Origin: CAXBCP01 sp963974055 | GTDB lineage: Bacteria > Pseudomonadota > Alphaproteobacteria > MPNO01 > UBA830 | NCBI GenBank assembly: GCA_963974055.1 | Contig: CAXBCP010000004.1 | Span: 148,921 to 212,920, forward strand | Length of the DNA: 64,000 bases | Direction: 5' to 3' | In this document: piece by piece, positions 33,415 to 42,447 of the stretch | Layout: each line of letters begins with the position of its first letter | Position numbering within the stretch: position 1 is the stretch's first letter | Notes under the pieces: generated by a model | The model's input: only the letters and a program-made list of their open reading frames with translations | What the model was told of the DNA's origin: nothing | Databases searched by the model: none | Program-made: the position numbers and the translations under genes

Positions 33415-34214
33415 CCGCCGCGCCGCGGCAGACGGGCAGTCTGTGGTCGCGGCTGCCGGGTTTTATCCGGCGGTCGGTTTCCATCGTCGTGCTGCTGCTG
33501 ACCTGGGAAGGCGTCGCGCAGGCGGGGTGGGTGGATCCCTTCCTGCTGCCCGGTCTCAGCGACGTGCTGCGCCGCGGATACGAAGAGGTCGGCAGCGCCG
33601 GGCTGGTCTATCTGACCGGGCTTACGCTTTACCGCACGTTGTTTGCCTTTGTGCTCGCGTCGATCATCGGTGTTTCCATCGGGGTGGCGATGTCGGTTTC
33701 GAAAACCACGCGCTGGTTCTGCGATCCGCTTGTGTCCTTCATGTTTCCGATTCCAAAGATCGCGCTTCTGCCGATATTCGTTCTGTGGTTCGGCGTGTTC
33801 GACGTGTCGAAGATCACGATGACCACGGTGGCCTGCATTGTCCCGATCATCAGCGCCACGCATCTCGGCACGCGGAATATCGACAAGTACCTGATCTGGT
33901 CGGCCCGCGCCCTCGGAACGAGCCAGCGCAAGATGTTCTGGAAAATCGTTGTGCCGGCGGCATTGCCCGCCATCCTGACGGGATTGCAGATCGCGTTTCC
34001 GATCACGCTTATCGTGTCGATCGTGTGCGAAATGCTGACCGGCGGACAGGGGCTCGGCGGTTACATGATCTACGCCGCGCGTTTCGGGGAATCCGACAAG
34101 GTGTTTCTCGGAATCTTTTTCACGGCGCTGATCGGCTATGTGCTTATCGAAGGCTTCGCCTGGCTCCGCCGCAGGCTTCTGGTATGGCACACGGAGACGT
34201 CGGGTGCGGTCTGA
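33396..34214 (+). CDS. ABC importer permease, SsuC/TauC type (second)
   Basis: 272 aa, homologous to the preceding permease: MFPIPKIALLPIFVLWFGVFD and ARALGTSQRKMFWKIVVPAALPAILTGLQIAF. Two different permeases imply a heterodimeric channel, which differs from the homodimer typical of Ssu and Tau systems. ATG 33396 lies inside the end of the first permease gene. Confidence 0.9.
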   Translation: MAGTGVAAAPRQTGSLWSRLPGFIRRSVSIVVLLLTWEGVAQAGWVDPFLLPGLSDVLRRGYEEVGSAGLVYLTGLTLYRTLFAFVLASIIGVSIGVAMSVSKTTRWFCDPLVSFMFPIPKIALLPIFVLWFGVFDVSKITMTTVACIVPIISATHLGTRNIDKYLIWSARALGTSQRKMFWKIVVPAALPAILTGLQIAFPITLIVSIVCEMLTGGQGLGGYMIYAARFGESDKVFLGIFFTALIGYVLIEGFAWLRRRLLVWHTETSGAV

Positions 34215-34329
34215 CGGGCAATCGGCAGACAAGACCGATATCGCGGACCGGGATAACCGATGCGAATACGAACGACCACGTCACCAACGACCGGAACTAT
34301 CGTCGTAATCCGATAAAGGGAGGAAACCA

Positions 34330-35349
34330 ATGATCGGACTTTCAAGAAGCGGCAGAGCAATCTGCACAATGCTGACCGTCGCGGCCGGCGTCGCGCTGGC
34401 CGGCCAGGCGGCCGTGGCCCAGCAGAAGATACGCGTCGGCTATTCGGTCATACCGATTCACCTTCAGCCGCTGGTGTTCAAGAAGGAATACGGTATTTCC
34501 AAGAACGAAGGGGTCAAGTTCTCATCCGAGATGATCCACTTCCGGGGCAGTTCGGCCCAGTTGACGGCGCTGGCCGCCGGCGAGCTCGATCTCGCGGTTC
34601 TTGCGTTCTCGACCTTCGCTGCGGGTATCGTCAATGCGCGCCAGGATATCGTCGCACTTGCCGATGTCGCGCGGGACGGACCGCAGTTCTCGTCGGTTTT
34701 CGCCGTCAATCAGGACTCGCCGATCAAGACGGTCGGCGACCTGAAGGGCAAGGTCCTTGCGATCAACGGCAAGGGCGGGGCGGTCGATATGGCGGCGCGG
34801 ACCGTGCTGCTGAAAGCCGGCCTGAAACCCGGCCTCGACGTCAACATCGTCGAAGCCCGTTTCGGCGCCATGGAAGCCATGCTTCGCCAGAAGAAGACCG
34901 ACGTCGCGGTGTTCGTCGCGCCGTTCTGGGCGCGGGCGCAGATCAAGGGCGGCTTTCGGCCGCTGTTCTATCAGCGTGACGGCCTCGGCACGACGCAGTT
35001 CCTGCTGTTTGCCGCCAAGAAAGACTGGGTCGCAAAGAACCGCGCGGTGCTCGTCGACTGGATGGAAGACTATGTGCGCGGCGTGAACTGGCTGCTGGAC
35101 CCGAAAAACCGGACCAAGGCGACCGAGTATGCGGCGGCGTATTCCAAGCGCAAGCCGGGCCAGCTTTCCTGGGCGTTCCAGAAGGAATCGGACTACTATC
35201 ACGATCCGAAGGGCCGGCTCGACGTGCCGGCGTTCCAGAGCAACGTCGATACGCTTCACAAGCTGGGCGTTCTGCGGCGGACGATCGACGTCACCAAATA
35301 CATCGATCACTCGGTCGTCGATGAAGCGGCGGCCCGTATCGGCAAGTAA
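34330..35349 (+). CDS. Periplasmic ABC substrate-binding protein (SsuA/TauA/NMT1 type)
   Basis: 339 aa. Signal peptide at residues 1-30 (hydrophobic TVAAGVALAGQAAVA, cut before QQKIRVGY). The mature part starts with the standard KIRVGYSVIPIHLQPLV. The region SAQLTALAAGELDLAVLAFSTFA is typical of NMT1/SsuA ligand-pocket proteins. ATG 34330 follows GGGAGG. It ends the four-gene importer operon and is followed by a terminator. The ligand could be a sulfonate, nitrate, pyrimidine or aromatic acid; sequence alone does not decide. Confidence 0.9.
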   Translation: MIGLSRSGRAICTMLTVAAGVALAGQAAVAQQKIRVGYSVIPIHLQPLVFKKEYGISKNEGVKFSSEMIHFRGSSAQLTALAAGELDLAVLAFSTFAAGIVNARQDIVALADVARDGPQFSSVFAVNQDSPIKTVGDLKGKVLAINGKGGAVDMAARTVLLKAGLKPGLDVNIVEARFGAMEAMLRQKKTDVAVFVAPFWARAQIKGGFRPLFYQRDGLGTTQFLLFAAKKDWVAKNRAVLVDWMEDYVRGVNWLLDPKNRTKATEYAAAYSKRKPGQLSWAFQKESDYYHDPKGRLDVPAFQSNVDTLHKLGVLRRTIDVTKYIDHSVVDEAAARIGK

Positions 35350-35369
35350 CCCGCCCCGAATGCAGCGAA

Positions 35370-35414
35370 ACAGGGCCGTGCCGGCAGCAATTCCGGCGCG
35401 GCCCTGTCGTTTTG
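35370..35414 (+). terminator. Rho-independent terminator after the ABC importer operon
   Basis: A 15-base arm (35370-35384) pairs with 35393-35407 with a single G-U wobble and an 8-base loop. The stem is GC-rich and is followed by CGTTTTG. It lies 21 bases after the binding-protein stop. Confidence 0.78.
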
Positions 35415-35482
35415 AACGTTTTCTCTCCGTCAGGGCAACGCCGGCGTTGTAATCCGCCGCCCGGCATGTCAAACCGCGCGCC

Positions 35483-37402
35483 ATGTTACAGATCGAAAAC
35501 CTCACCTACCGGATCGGGCCCCGGGTTTTGCTCGACGAGGCGTCGGCGGCGATTCCGGCCGGCCATTGCGTCGGGCTGGTCGGGCGGAACGGTACCGGCA
35601 AGACGACCCTGCTGCGGCTGATCACCAGTCAGATCGAGGCCGATGGCGGCAGCATCTCGATTCCGCCGCGCTGGCGTATCGGGATGACCAGTCAGGAAGC
35701 GCCCGAAGGCCACGGCACGCTTGTCGATTCCGTGCTGGCGGCCGATACCGAGCTGACGGCGCTGAACGCGGAGGTGGAAACCGCCACAGATCCCCAGCGG
35801 ATATTCGAGATATACGAACGTCTCGGCGAGAAAGAGGCCCATAGCGCGCCGTCGCGGGCGGCCCGTATTCTGGCGGGGCTCGGTTTCGACGAAGCCGCCC
35901 AGCAACGCACGCTCGGCGAATTTTCCGGCGGCTGGCGGATGCGGGTCATGCTCGCCTCGCTGCTGTTTACCAAGCCGGACCTGTTGCTGCTCGATGAGCC
36001 GACCAACCATCTCGATCTCGAAGCCGCATTGTGGCTGGAGGACTATCTCCGCCGGTATGACGGCACGATCCTGATCGTCAGTCACGACCGCGGCCTGCTG
36101 AACCGGGTATCGCGGGAAATCCTGCATCTCGAAAACAGCACGCTCACCCTGTACCAGGGCGGGTACGACCAGTTCGAAGCGACCCGGCGGATGCGGCTCG
36201 AACAGAACGAACGGGCGCGCGCCAAGCAGGATCTACAGCGCGCCCATATCCAGAGTTTCGTCGACCGCTTCCGCTACAAGGCGAGCAAGGCGCGCCAGGC
36301 GCAGTCGCGGCTGAAAATGCTGGAACGGATGGAGCCGATCGCCGAATACAGCGACGGCGCGCCGGTTACGTTCAATTTCCCCGATCCCGATCCGCCCCTG
36401 TCGCCGCCGCTGTTCAGCGTTCTCAACGCGTCGGTCGGCTATGACGACAAGGCGGTGCTGAGCAAGCTGTCGCTGCGCCTGGACGAGGACGACCGCGTCG
36501 CCCTGCTCGGCGCGAACGGCAACGGCAAGTCGACCCTGATGCGGTTGCTGGCAGGCCGGCTCGAACAGATGTCGGGCACGCTGACCACCGCGCCGAAACT
36601 GCGCGTCGGGTATTTCGCCCAGCACCAGACCGAAGAACTGGACATGGACGCGACGCCGGTGATCGAACTCAGCCGCCGCCTGCCGGAACACCGCGACGTG
36701 CAGCTCCGCAGCCAGCTCGGCCGGTTCGGGTTCAGCCAGCAGCGCGCGGATACGAAAGTCGGGAACCTGTCCGGCGGCGAAAAGGCGCGGCTTCTGTTCG
36801 CGCTGATGACCTGCGAGAAACCCCATATCCTGCTGCTTGACGAGCCCACCAACCATCTCGACGTCGATTCGCGCCAGGCGTTGATCCAGGCGATCAACAG
36901 TTTCGCCGGGGCGGTCGTCATCGTCAGCCACGATCCGCACGTCATCGAACTGACCGCGGACCGGTTCTGGCTGGTCGCCGATGGCGGCGTGGCGGCCTAT
37001 GACGGCGATATGGACGCCTACCGGTCGCTGCTGCTGTCGACCGACCGGAAGAAAAAGAAGGACGCGCCGGCGGCGGCCGTCGAGCCGGAAGCGGCACCCG
37101 TCGTCGAAGCGCCGCCGGTGGACAAGCGCGAACAACGCAAGCAGGCCGCCGAATCGCGTCAGGCCCTTGCGCCGCTGCGCAAGCAGATCCAGCGGATCGA
37201 AAAAAACATCGCCAAATTCCAGACGGAAAAAGCCGAAATAGAGGCGAAAATGGCCGATCCTGAATTGTATGGCGGCGACAGCGCCCGGCTGGTCGAACTC
37301 CAGAAAGACCTCGGCTGGGTATCCGGCCGGATCGCCGAAGCCGAAGGCGTCTGGCTGGGCCTGCAGGAAGAATTCGAACAGGCCTCGGCGCAGGCCGGTT
37401 GA
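35483..37402 (+). CDS. ABC-F family ribosome-associated ATPase (YheS/Uup-like)
   Basis: 639 aa with two ATPase domains and no membrane segment. Domain 1 has GRNGTGKTT and LLLLDEPTNHLDLEAALWL. Domain 2 has GANGNGKST and LLLLDEPTNHLDVDSRQAL. A charged linker between them (SKARQAQSRLKMLERM) and a C-terminal coiled coil (about residues 560-639) are typical. ABC-F proteins act on the ribosome in translation and stall rescue. Likely a housekeeping gene. It is separated from the importer by the terminator and has its own start with a weak ribosome-binding site. Confidence 0.9.
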   Translation: MLQIENLTYRIGPRVLLDEASAAIPAGHCVGLVGRNGTGKTTLLRLITSQIEADGGSISIPPRWRIGMTSQEAPEGHGTLVDSVLAADTELTALNAEVETATDPQRIFEIYERLGEKEAHSAPSRAARILAGLGFDEAAQQRTLGEFSGGWRMRVMLASLLFTKPDLLLLDEPTNHLDLEAALWLEDYLRRYDGTILIVSHDRGLLNRVSREILHLENSTLTLYQGGYDQFEATRRMRLEQNERARAKQDLQRAHIQSFVDRFRYKASKARQAQSRLKMLERMEPIAEYSDGAPVTFNFPDPDPPLSPPLFSVLNASVGYDDKAVLSKLSLRLDEDDRVALLGANGNGKSTLMRLLAGRLEQMSGTLTTAPKLRVGYFAQHQTEELDMDATPVIELSRRLPEHRDVQLRSQLGRFGFSQQRADTKVGNLSGGEKARLLFALMTCEKPHILLLDEPTNHLDVDSRQALIQAINSFAGAVVIVSHDPHVIELTADRFWLVADGGVAAYDGDMDAYRSLLLSTDRKKKKDAPAAAVEPEAAPVVEAPPVDKREQRKQAAESRQALAPLRKQIQRIEKNIAKFQTEKAEIEAKMADPELYGGDSARLVELQKDLGWVSGRIAEAEGVWLGLQEEFEQASAQAG

Positions 37403-37424
37403 CCGTTCCGTGCGGCCCGGCCAT

Positions 37425-37482
37425 CGCCCGCCGCGGGGATATATGTTAATCAGTCCTTCAACGTGACAGCGCCCGCCGCGGG
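37425..37482. repeat. Pair of 13-base direct repeats CGCCCGCCGCGGG flanking an AT-rich patch
   Basis: Copies lie at 37425-37437 and 37470-37482, 45 bases apart. Each is internally palindromic (CCCGC-C-GCGGG). Between them is ATATGTTAAT. They sit just before the GST gene and could be regulatory or chance GC repeats. Confidence 0.35.
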
Positions 37483-37499
37483 CCTTTTGAGGGGATGAC

Positions 37500-38132
37500 A
37501 TGATCGATCTGTACGCCGCACCGACATCCAACGGCCTGCGCGCCAAAATCATGCTCGATGAAACCGGGCTGGACTACACGCTGCACAATGTGGACCTCGC
37601 GGCCGGCGGCAACCGGTCGCCCGAATATCTCGAACTGAACCCGATGGGCCTGATCCCGACGATCGTCGATCCCGACGGGCCTGCCGGCGCCGACGGAAAG
37701 CCCTTCACGCTGTCTCAGTCGATCACGATTCTCATCTATCTTGCCGGCAGGTCCGGCAAGTTCCTGCCCGATCAGGCGACGATGGACATGATTTTCTGGC
37801 GCGACGTCATGAGCATCGCCACCGATATGACCGGCGTGCTGGCGGCGATCTTCAATATCGGCCGCATGCCGGATCCGCATCTGCCGACGATGAACGATTT
37901 CGGTGCCCGGTTTAACCGCTACATGAAATACTGGGACGGCCTGATGGCCGACCGCGAATTTGTCGCCGCGGGCGAAGTGACTATCGCCGATTTCGCGTTC
38001 TATCCCGTGGTTTACCGCGCCAAGGCGGTGACGCCGCAATTCACCGAAGGCTGCCCGAATATAGACCGCTGGTTCGCGGAAATCGGTGCGCGGCCCGGTG
38101 TGCAGAAAGGTATCGATTTCTCCGCCGGCTGA
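37500..38132 (+). CDS. Glutathione S-transferase family protein (GstA/Ure2-like)
   Basis: 210 aa. The N-terminal thioredoxin-like domain (MIDLYAAPTSNGLRAKIMLDETGLDYTLHNVDL) has the NPMGLIPTIVD cis-Pro region and the SQSITILIYL glutathione gamma-Glu site. The C-terminal helical domain includes ITIADFAFYPVVY. The N-terminal SNG segment puts a Ser/Asn at the activating position, as in Ure2/beta-type GSTs. ATG 37500 follows GAGGGG. A detoxification or catabolic thiol-transfer role is likely; the substrate is unknown. Confidence 0.86.
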   Translation: MIDLYAAPTSNGLRAKIMLDETGLDYTLHNVDLAAGGNRSPEYLELNPMGLIPTIVDPDGPAGADGKPFTLSQSITILIYLAGRSGKFLPDQATMDMIFWRDVMSIATDMTGVLAAIFNIGRMPDPHLPTMNDFGARFNRYMKYWDGLMADREFVAAGEVTIADFAFYPVVYRAKAVTPQFTEGCPNIDRWFAEIGARPGVQKGIDFSAG

Positions 38133-38183
38133 TATGCCGGAAAATCGCTGACATACAACCGAACTATCAAGGAAGCAGAAAAC

Positions 38184-39098
38184 ATGAAACTCGCCGTTCC
38201 CGATCTGATCTCCAACTCGTACATGCCTGCGCCCGCCGCTGTCGAACTCGGTTTCTTCGAAAAGGAAGGGCTCGACATGACCTACGAGCTGATCTTCCCC
38301 GTCGATGACGCCAACCGGGCCCTGCGCGACGGCACCGTCGATTTCGTCGGCGGCTCCGCGCATTCGACCCTGGCGGCGTTTCCGGAATGGGAAGGCGCGA
38401 AGCTGGTCTGCGCCTTGTCGCAGGGGATGTACTGGCTGCTGGTGGCCAGAACCGATCTGAACATCGCGCTCGGCGATACCGATGCGCTCAAGGGACTCAA
38501 TATCGGCGCGGCGCCCTGGGTCGAACTCGGCCTCAAACGCCTGCTGACCGAAGCCGGTCTCGATGTCGGGAAGGACGTGAATATCCAGCCGATCCCCGGC
38601 ACGATCGCGCCCGGCGTATCCTTCGGCGTGACCGCGGCGAAGGCGCTGGAAGAAGGCCGGATCGATGCGTTCTGGGCAAACGGCATGGGGGCAGAAGTTG
38701 CCGTGACCCGCGGCGTCGGCACGGTCGTGCTCGATCCCCGCCGCGGCGTCGGCCCGGCCGTATCGTTCAACTACACGCAGCCGACACTGGCCACGACGCA
38801 GAAAATGATCGACGAGAACCCGGACGCGGTCGCCGCTGCCGTGCGCGCCATCGTGGCCGTCCAGAAAGCGATCAAGGCGGATATCGGCCTCACGACGGAA
38901 GTCGGCCGGAAAAGCTTTCCCGAGGCGGAAACCGCGCTGATCGCCCAGGTCGTCGAACGCGATCTCGACTATTACGACGCAAGGATCACCCCGGAATTCG
39001 TTACCGGCATGAACGCGTTTTCCCGCGACATGGGGCTGATGACCGGCAATCCGTCCTACGAGGACGTGGTCGCCACCCAGTTCAGCCATCTTTGGTAG
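38184..39098 (+). CDS. NMT1/SsuA-fold substrate-binding protein lacking a signal peptide
   Basis: 304 aa with the periplasmic binding-protein pattern: MKLAVPDLISNSYMPAPAAVELGFFEKEGLDM, then FVGGSAHSTLAAF and LKGLNIGAAPWVELGLKRLL. The fold begins at residue 2 and there is no hydrophobic leader. ATG 38184 has AAGGAAG directly upstream, and no longer start adds a leader. It may therefore work in the cytoplasm or be exported by another route. There are no permease or ATPase genes next to it; neighbours are a GST and an M17 peptidase. Confidence 0.78.
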   Translation: MKLAVPDLISNSYMPAPAAVELGFFEKEGLDMTYELIFPVDDANRALRDGTVDFVGGSAHSTLAAFPEWEGAKLVCALSQGMYWLLVARTDLNIALGDTDALKGLNIGAAPWVELGLKRLLTEAGLDVGKDVNIQPIPGTIAPGVSFGVTAAKALEEGRIDAFWANGMGAEVAVTRGVGTVVLDPRRGVGPAVSFNYTQPTLATTQKMIDENPDAVAAAVRAIVAVQKAIKADIGLTTEVGRKSFPEAETALIAQVVERDLDYYDARITPEFVTGMNAFSRDMGLMTGNPSYEDVVATQFSHLW

Positions 39099-39144
39099 CT
39101 GCCGCATAGACGGCATGCCGGACGTATACAGGGGATAGGATAAG

Positions 39145-40515
39145 ATGTTTCGCGATAAGGCACTTGGCACCACCGTTCCGGTCACGCCGGTCGAGACCGC
39201 CGTGTTCGACGCATGGCTTAAAAAGGAACCCGCCGCCGTACAGGCATGGGTGAAATCCGCCGGGTTCAAGGCGCAGCCGGGCCAGGTCAGTCTTGTCGCC
39301 GGCAAGGACGGCAGGCTGGCGCGCGTGCTGTTCGGCGTCCGCGACCATGACGGGTTCTGGGATTATGCGTCGCTGCCGACCGCGCTTCCCGAAGGATCGT
39401 ACCGGATCGATGCCCGGCTGGGCGCGACGGGGGCGACGGCCGCCGCGACCGGTTGGGCGCTCGGCGGATACCGGTTCGAACGCTACAAGTCGGCCAAGGG
39501 CGGCAAGCTGCCGACCCTGGTCTGGCCGGCCCGTGCCGACAAGGCGCGCGTCAATGCGATGGCCGATGCGATTTCACTGGTCCGCGATCTGATCAACACC
39601 CCGGCGGAAGACATGGGCCCGTCCCAGCTTGCCGCCGCCGCCCGCAAACTGGGCCGCGGGTTCAAGGCCGATGTCAAAGTCATCGCCGGCGACGCGCTGC
39701 TGAAACAGAATTACCCCACCATTCATGCGGTCGGCCGGGCGAGCGACGACCCGCCGCGGCTGATCGACCTGCGCTGGGGTCGCAAGACGGACCCCAAGGT
39801 GACGCTTGTCGGCAAGGGCGTTTGTTTCGATACCGGCGGTCTCGACCTCAAGGCGGCGTCCGGCATGCTTCGGATGAAAAAAGACATGGGCGGCGGGGCG
39901 CACGCGCTCGGGCTAGCCAGCCTGATCATGGCGCTTAAATTGCGCGTGCGTTTGCGCGTGTTGGTGCCGGCGGTGGAAAACAACGTGGCGGGCAATGCGT
40001 TCCGGCCGCTCGACGTGATCACCACCCGCAAGGGCGTGACGGTCGAGATCGGCAACACCGATGCCGAGGGACGGCTTGTGCTGTGCGATGCGCTGGCCGA
40101 GGCCGACAGCGAAAACCCCGACATGATTCTCGATTTCGCCACCCTGACCGGCGCCGCGCGGGTCGCGCTCGGCACCGACCTTCCGGCGCTGTTCTCCAAT
40201 AACGACGACCTGGCGGCGGATCTGGCGAAGGCCGGCGAAGCCGTGGACGATCCCATGTGGCGCCTGCCGCTGTGGCGGCCCTACCGGCAATTGCTCGAAA
40301 GCAAGGTCGCCGATATCAACAATGTCTCCGAAGGCGGGTTCGGCGGCGCGATCACCGCGGCGCTCTATCTTCAGGAATTCGTGCGCGACGAAACCCCCTG
40401 GGCGCATTTCGACATGATGGCGTGGAACCTGGCTGCCAAGCCGGGGCGGCCCGCGGGCGGCGAGGCGCAAAGCCTGCGTGCGGTGTTCGCAATGCTGGAA
40501 AAACGCTACGGCTGA
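39145..40515 (+). CDS. Leucyl aminopeptidase family protein (M17)
   Basis: 456 aa. Metal and active-site motifs of M17 are present: VGKGVCFDTGGLDLKAASGM (metal Lys/Asp), MKKDMGGGAHALG, and the signature NTDAEGRLVLCDAL. The protein removes N-terminal residues from peptides, working as a hexamer with two metal ions. It starts with a 100-residue variable N-terminal domain. It converges on cysK with a 9-base gap. ATG 39145 follows GGGGATAGGA. Confidence 0.9.
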   Translation: MFRDKALGTTVPVTPVETAVFDAWLKKEPAAVQAWVKSAGFKAQPGQVSLVAGKDGRLARVLFGVRDHDGFWDYASLPTALPEGSYRIDARLGATGATAAATGWALGGYRFERYKSAKGGKLPTLVWPARADKARVNAMADAISLVRDLINTPAEDMGPSQLAAAARKLGRGFKADVKVIAGDALLKQNYPTIHAVGRASDDPPRLIDLRWGRKTDPKVTLVGKGVCFDTGGLDLKAASGMLRMKKDMGGGAHALGLASLIMALKLRVRLRVLVPAVENNVAGNAFRPLDVITTRKGVTVEIGNTDAEGRLVLCDALAEADSENPDMILDFATLTGAARVALGTDLPALFSNNDDLAADLAKAGEAVDDPMWRLPLWRPYRQLLESKVADINNVSEGGFGGAITAALYLQEFVRDETPWAHFDMMAWNLAAKPGRPAGGEAQSLRAVFAMLEKRYG

Positions 40516-40524
40516 TAAAGACGC

Positions 40525-41523
40525 TTAAAGCCAGTCCGGCGCGGGCAGTCCTTTTTCGGCAAGAAATACCGGGTTGAACAGTTTCGACTGATAGCGCTGG
40601 CCGCCGTCGCACAGGACCGTGACGATGGTGTGGCCGGGCCCCAGTTCTTTGGCGAGCCGGATGGCGCCGGCGACATTGATGCCGGACGATCCGCCGAGGC
40701 ACAGCCCTTCGTGCTTCAGCAGGTCGAAGACGATGGGCAGCGCTTCCGCATCGGGAATCTGAAACGGCAGGTCGACCTTCGCCTGGGCGACATTGCCGGT
40801 AATCCGGCCCTGGCCGATGCCCTCGGTGATCGAGCTGCCTTCGCTCGCCAGCTCGCCGGTCTTGTAATAGCTGTACATCGCAGCCCCCATCGGATCGGCA
40901 AGGCCGATTTTCACGTCCGGGTTCTGTTCTTTCAGATAGGTCGAAATGCCGGCCAGGGTGCCGCCGGTGCCCATGGCGCAGATGAAGCCGTCCACCTTGC
41001 CGTCGGTCTGGGTCCAGATTTCCGGCCCGGTCGACCGATAATGACCCTGCCAGTTCGCCGGGTTGTCCCACTGGTTTGCCCAGAGTGCGCCATTGGGCTC
41101 CTTCGCCGCGTATTCGGCGGCGACGCGCTCGGATTGGCGCACGTAGTTTTCCGGGTCCCTGTACGGTTTTGCCGGGACCGGCATCAGCTCGGCGCCGCAC
41201 AGCCGCAGCATGTCCATCTTTTCCTGGCTCTGGGTTTCCGGGATGACGATCACGGTGCGGTAGCCCCGGGCATTGGCGACCAGGGCAAGCCCGATGCCGG
41301 TATTGCCCGCCGTGCCTTCGACGATAACCCCGCCCGGTTGCAGGGTGCCGTTCTTTTCGGCATCGAGAATCATGTACAGCGCGGCGCGGTCTTTCACCGA
41401 TCCGCCCGGGTTCAGGAATTCCGCCTTGCCGAGAATGTCGCATCCCGTCAGTTCGGATGCTTTCTTCAGCCGGATCAGGGGGGTGTTGCCGACCGACGCC
41501 GAAAAACCGTCGCGAATATCCAT
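40525..41523 (-). CDS. cysK: Cysteine synthase A (O-acetylserine sulfhydrylase)
   Basis: 332-aa PLP enzyme. The cofactor lysine is K44 (NPGGSVKDRAA). The substrate loop reads EGTAGNTGIGLALV (Thr-Ala in place of the more common Thr-Ser), and the phosphate-binding region reads CAMGTGGTLAGIS. It makes cysteine from O-acetylserine and sulfide. The upstream cysE, 30 bases away on the same strand, supplies O-acetylserine, making a two-gene cysteine operon. The variant belongs to the longer CysK type frequent in alphaproteobacteria. Confidence 0.92.
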   Translation of the reverse strand: MDIRDGFSASVGNTPLIRLKKASELTGCDILGKAEFLNPGGSVKDRAALYMILDAEKNGTLQPGGVIVEGTAGNTGIGLALVANARGYRTVIVIPETQSQEKMDMLRLCGAELMPVPAKPYRDPENYVRQSERVAAEYAAKEPNGALWANQWDNPANWQGHYRSTGPEIWTQTDGKVDGFICAMGTGGTLAGISTYLKEQNPDVKIGLADPMGAAMYSYYKTGELASEGSSITEGIGQGRITGNVAQAKVDLPFQIPDAEALPIVFDLLKHEGLCLGGSSGINVAGAIRLAKELGPGHTIVTVLCDGGQRYQSKLFNPVFLAEKGLPAPDWL

Positions 41524-41553
41524 TCCTATAGTGCCTCCGAAAAACAGGGTGTG

Positions 41554-42288
41554 TCAGCGGACGTCGGTCATGCAGGGGTCGTCGGAGCCCGGACCGGGTT
41601 GCGATTCCGGGTCCGGTTCGCCGCTCGACAGTTCGTCGACGCGGGCCCGCAGGGCCTGAATTTCGCTCATCATGCCGTCGAGCGCCTTCGACACGGGGTC
41701 GGGCAGGTCGCCGCTGGGCGTGCCATAGGCGACGAAGGCATCGGTCCCGCTCCGGTCGCGGGGCATCACCTGCCGGGCGGGAATGCCGACCATGGTCACC
41801 CCGGCGGGAACATCGGTCAGGACGACAGCGTTGGCGCCGATAAGCGCTTTATCGCCGACCGTGACGGGGCCGAGTATCTGTGCGCCCGATCCGACCACGA
41901 CGCCGTCGCCGATGGTGGGGTGGCGTTTTTCCTGCTTCAGACTGACCCCGCCCAGGGTCACGCCGTGATACAGGGTGACGTCGTTTCCGACTTCCGCTGT
42001 CTGGCCGATCACCAGGCCCATGCCGTGATCGATGAAAACGCGGCGGCCGATTTTTGCGGCCGGGTGAATCTCGATACCGGTCAGCATCCGCCCGATCTGG
42101 GAAATAAAGCGGCCGATGAATTTCAGATTGGCGTTCCAGGCCCGGTGGGACATCCGGTGAAACAGCAGGGCGTGCAGTCCCGGATAACAGAACAATACCT
42201 CGGCGCGGGACCGTGCCGCCGGATCCTTTTCCATGATGACGCGGATATCTTCGCCGATCCGCCCGAAAGCCGTACCCGTAGCAGCCAT
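41554..42288 (-). CDS. cysE: Serine O-acetyltransferase
   Basis: 244 aa. The helical N-terminal region is followed by a left-handed beta-helix of hexapeptide repeats: FIDHGMGLVIGQTAEVGNDVTLYHGVTLGG (catalytic Asp/His) and IGDGVVVGSGAQILGPVTVGDKALIGANAVV. ATG 42288 is used; a GTG at 42318 would add ten residues. It transfers acetyl from acetyl-CoA to serine. Upstream of the gene is a perfect inverted repeat (42325-42348). Confidence 0.93.
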   Translation of the reverse strand: MAATGTAFGRIGEDIRVIMEKDPAARSRAEVLFCYPGLHALLFHRMSHRAWNANLKFIGRFISQIGRMLTGIEIHPAAKIGRRVFIDHGMGLVIGQTAEVGNDVTLYHGVTLGGVSLKQEKRHPTIGDGVVVGSGAQILGPVTVGDKALIGANAVVLTDVPAGVTMVGIPARQVMPRDRSGTDAFVAYGTPSGDLPDPVSKALDGMMSEIQALRARVDELSSGEPDPESQPGPGSDDPCMTDVR

Positions 42289-42324
42289 GCCAAGGCCCCG
42301 TCCCTTATTGAAGTACACCCGACA

Positions 42325-42348
42325 TGACCCTTCGCGCGGAAAGGGTCA
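42325..42348. promoter_or_regulatory. Perfect 8-base inverted repeat upstream of cysE
   Basis: TGACCCTT (42325-42332) and AAGGGTCA (42341-42348) are exact reverse complements around an 8-base spacer, 37-60 bases upstream of the cysE ATG. The dyad spacing suits a dimeric regulator such as a sulfur-responsive repressor, or it may fold as a leader hairpin. No T-run follows. Confidence 0.4.
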
Positions 42349-42447
42349 ACGCCGCGATTGGAAAAAGATTTTTCTGTAAAACGCTAAACGGCGCGAAAAA
42401 TGACCCAATCGGCCCGAATTGTCCATTCGAATAGATGAAATTTGCGC

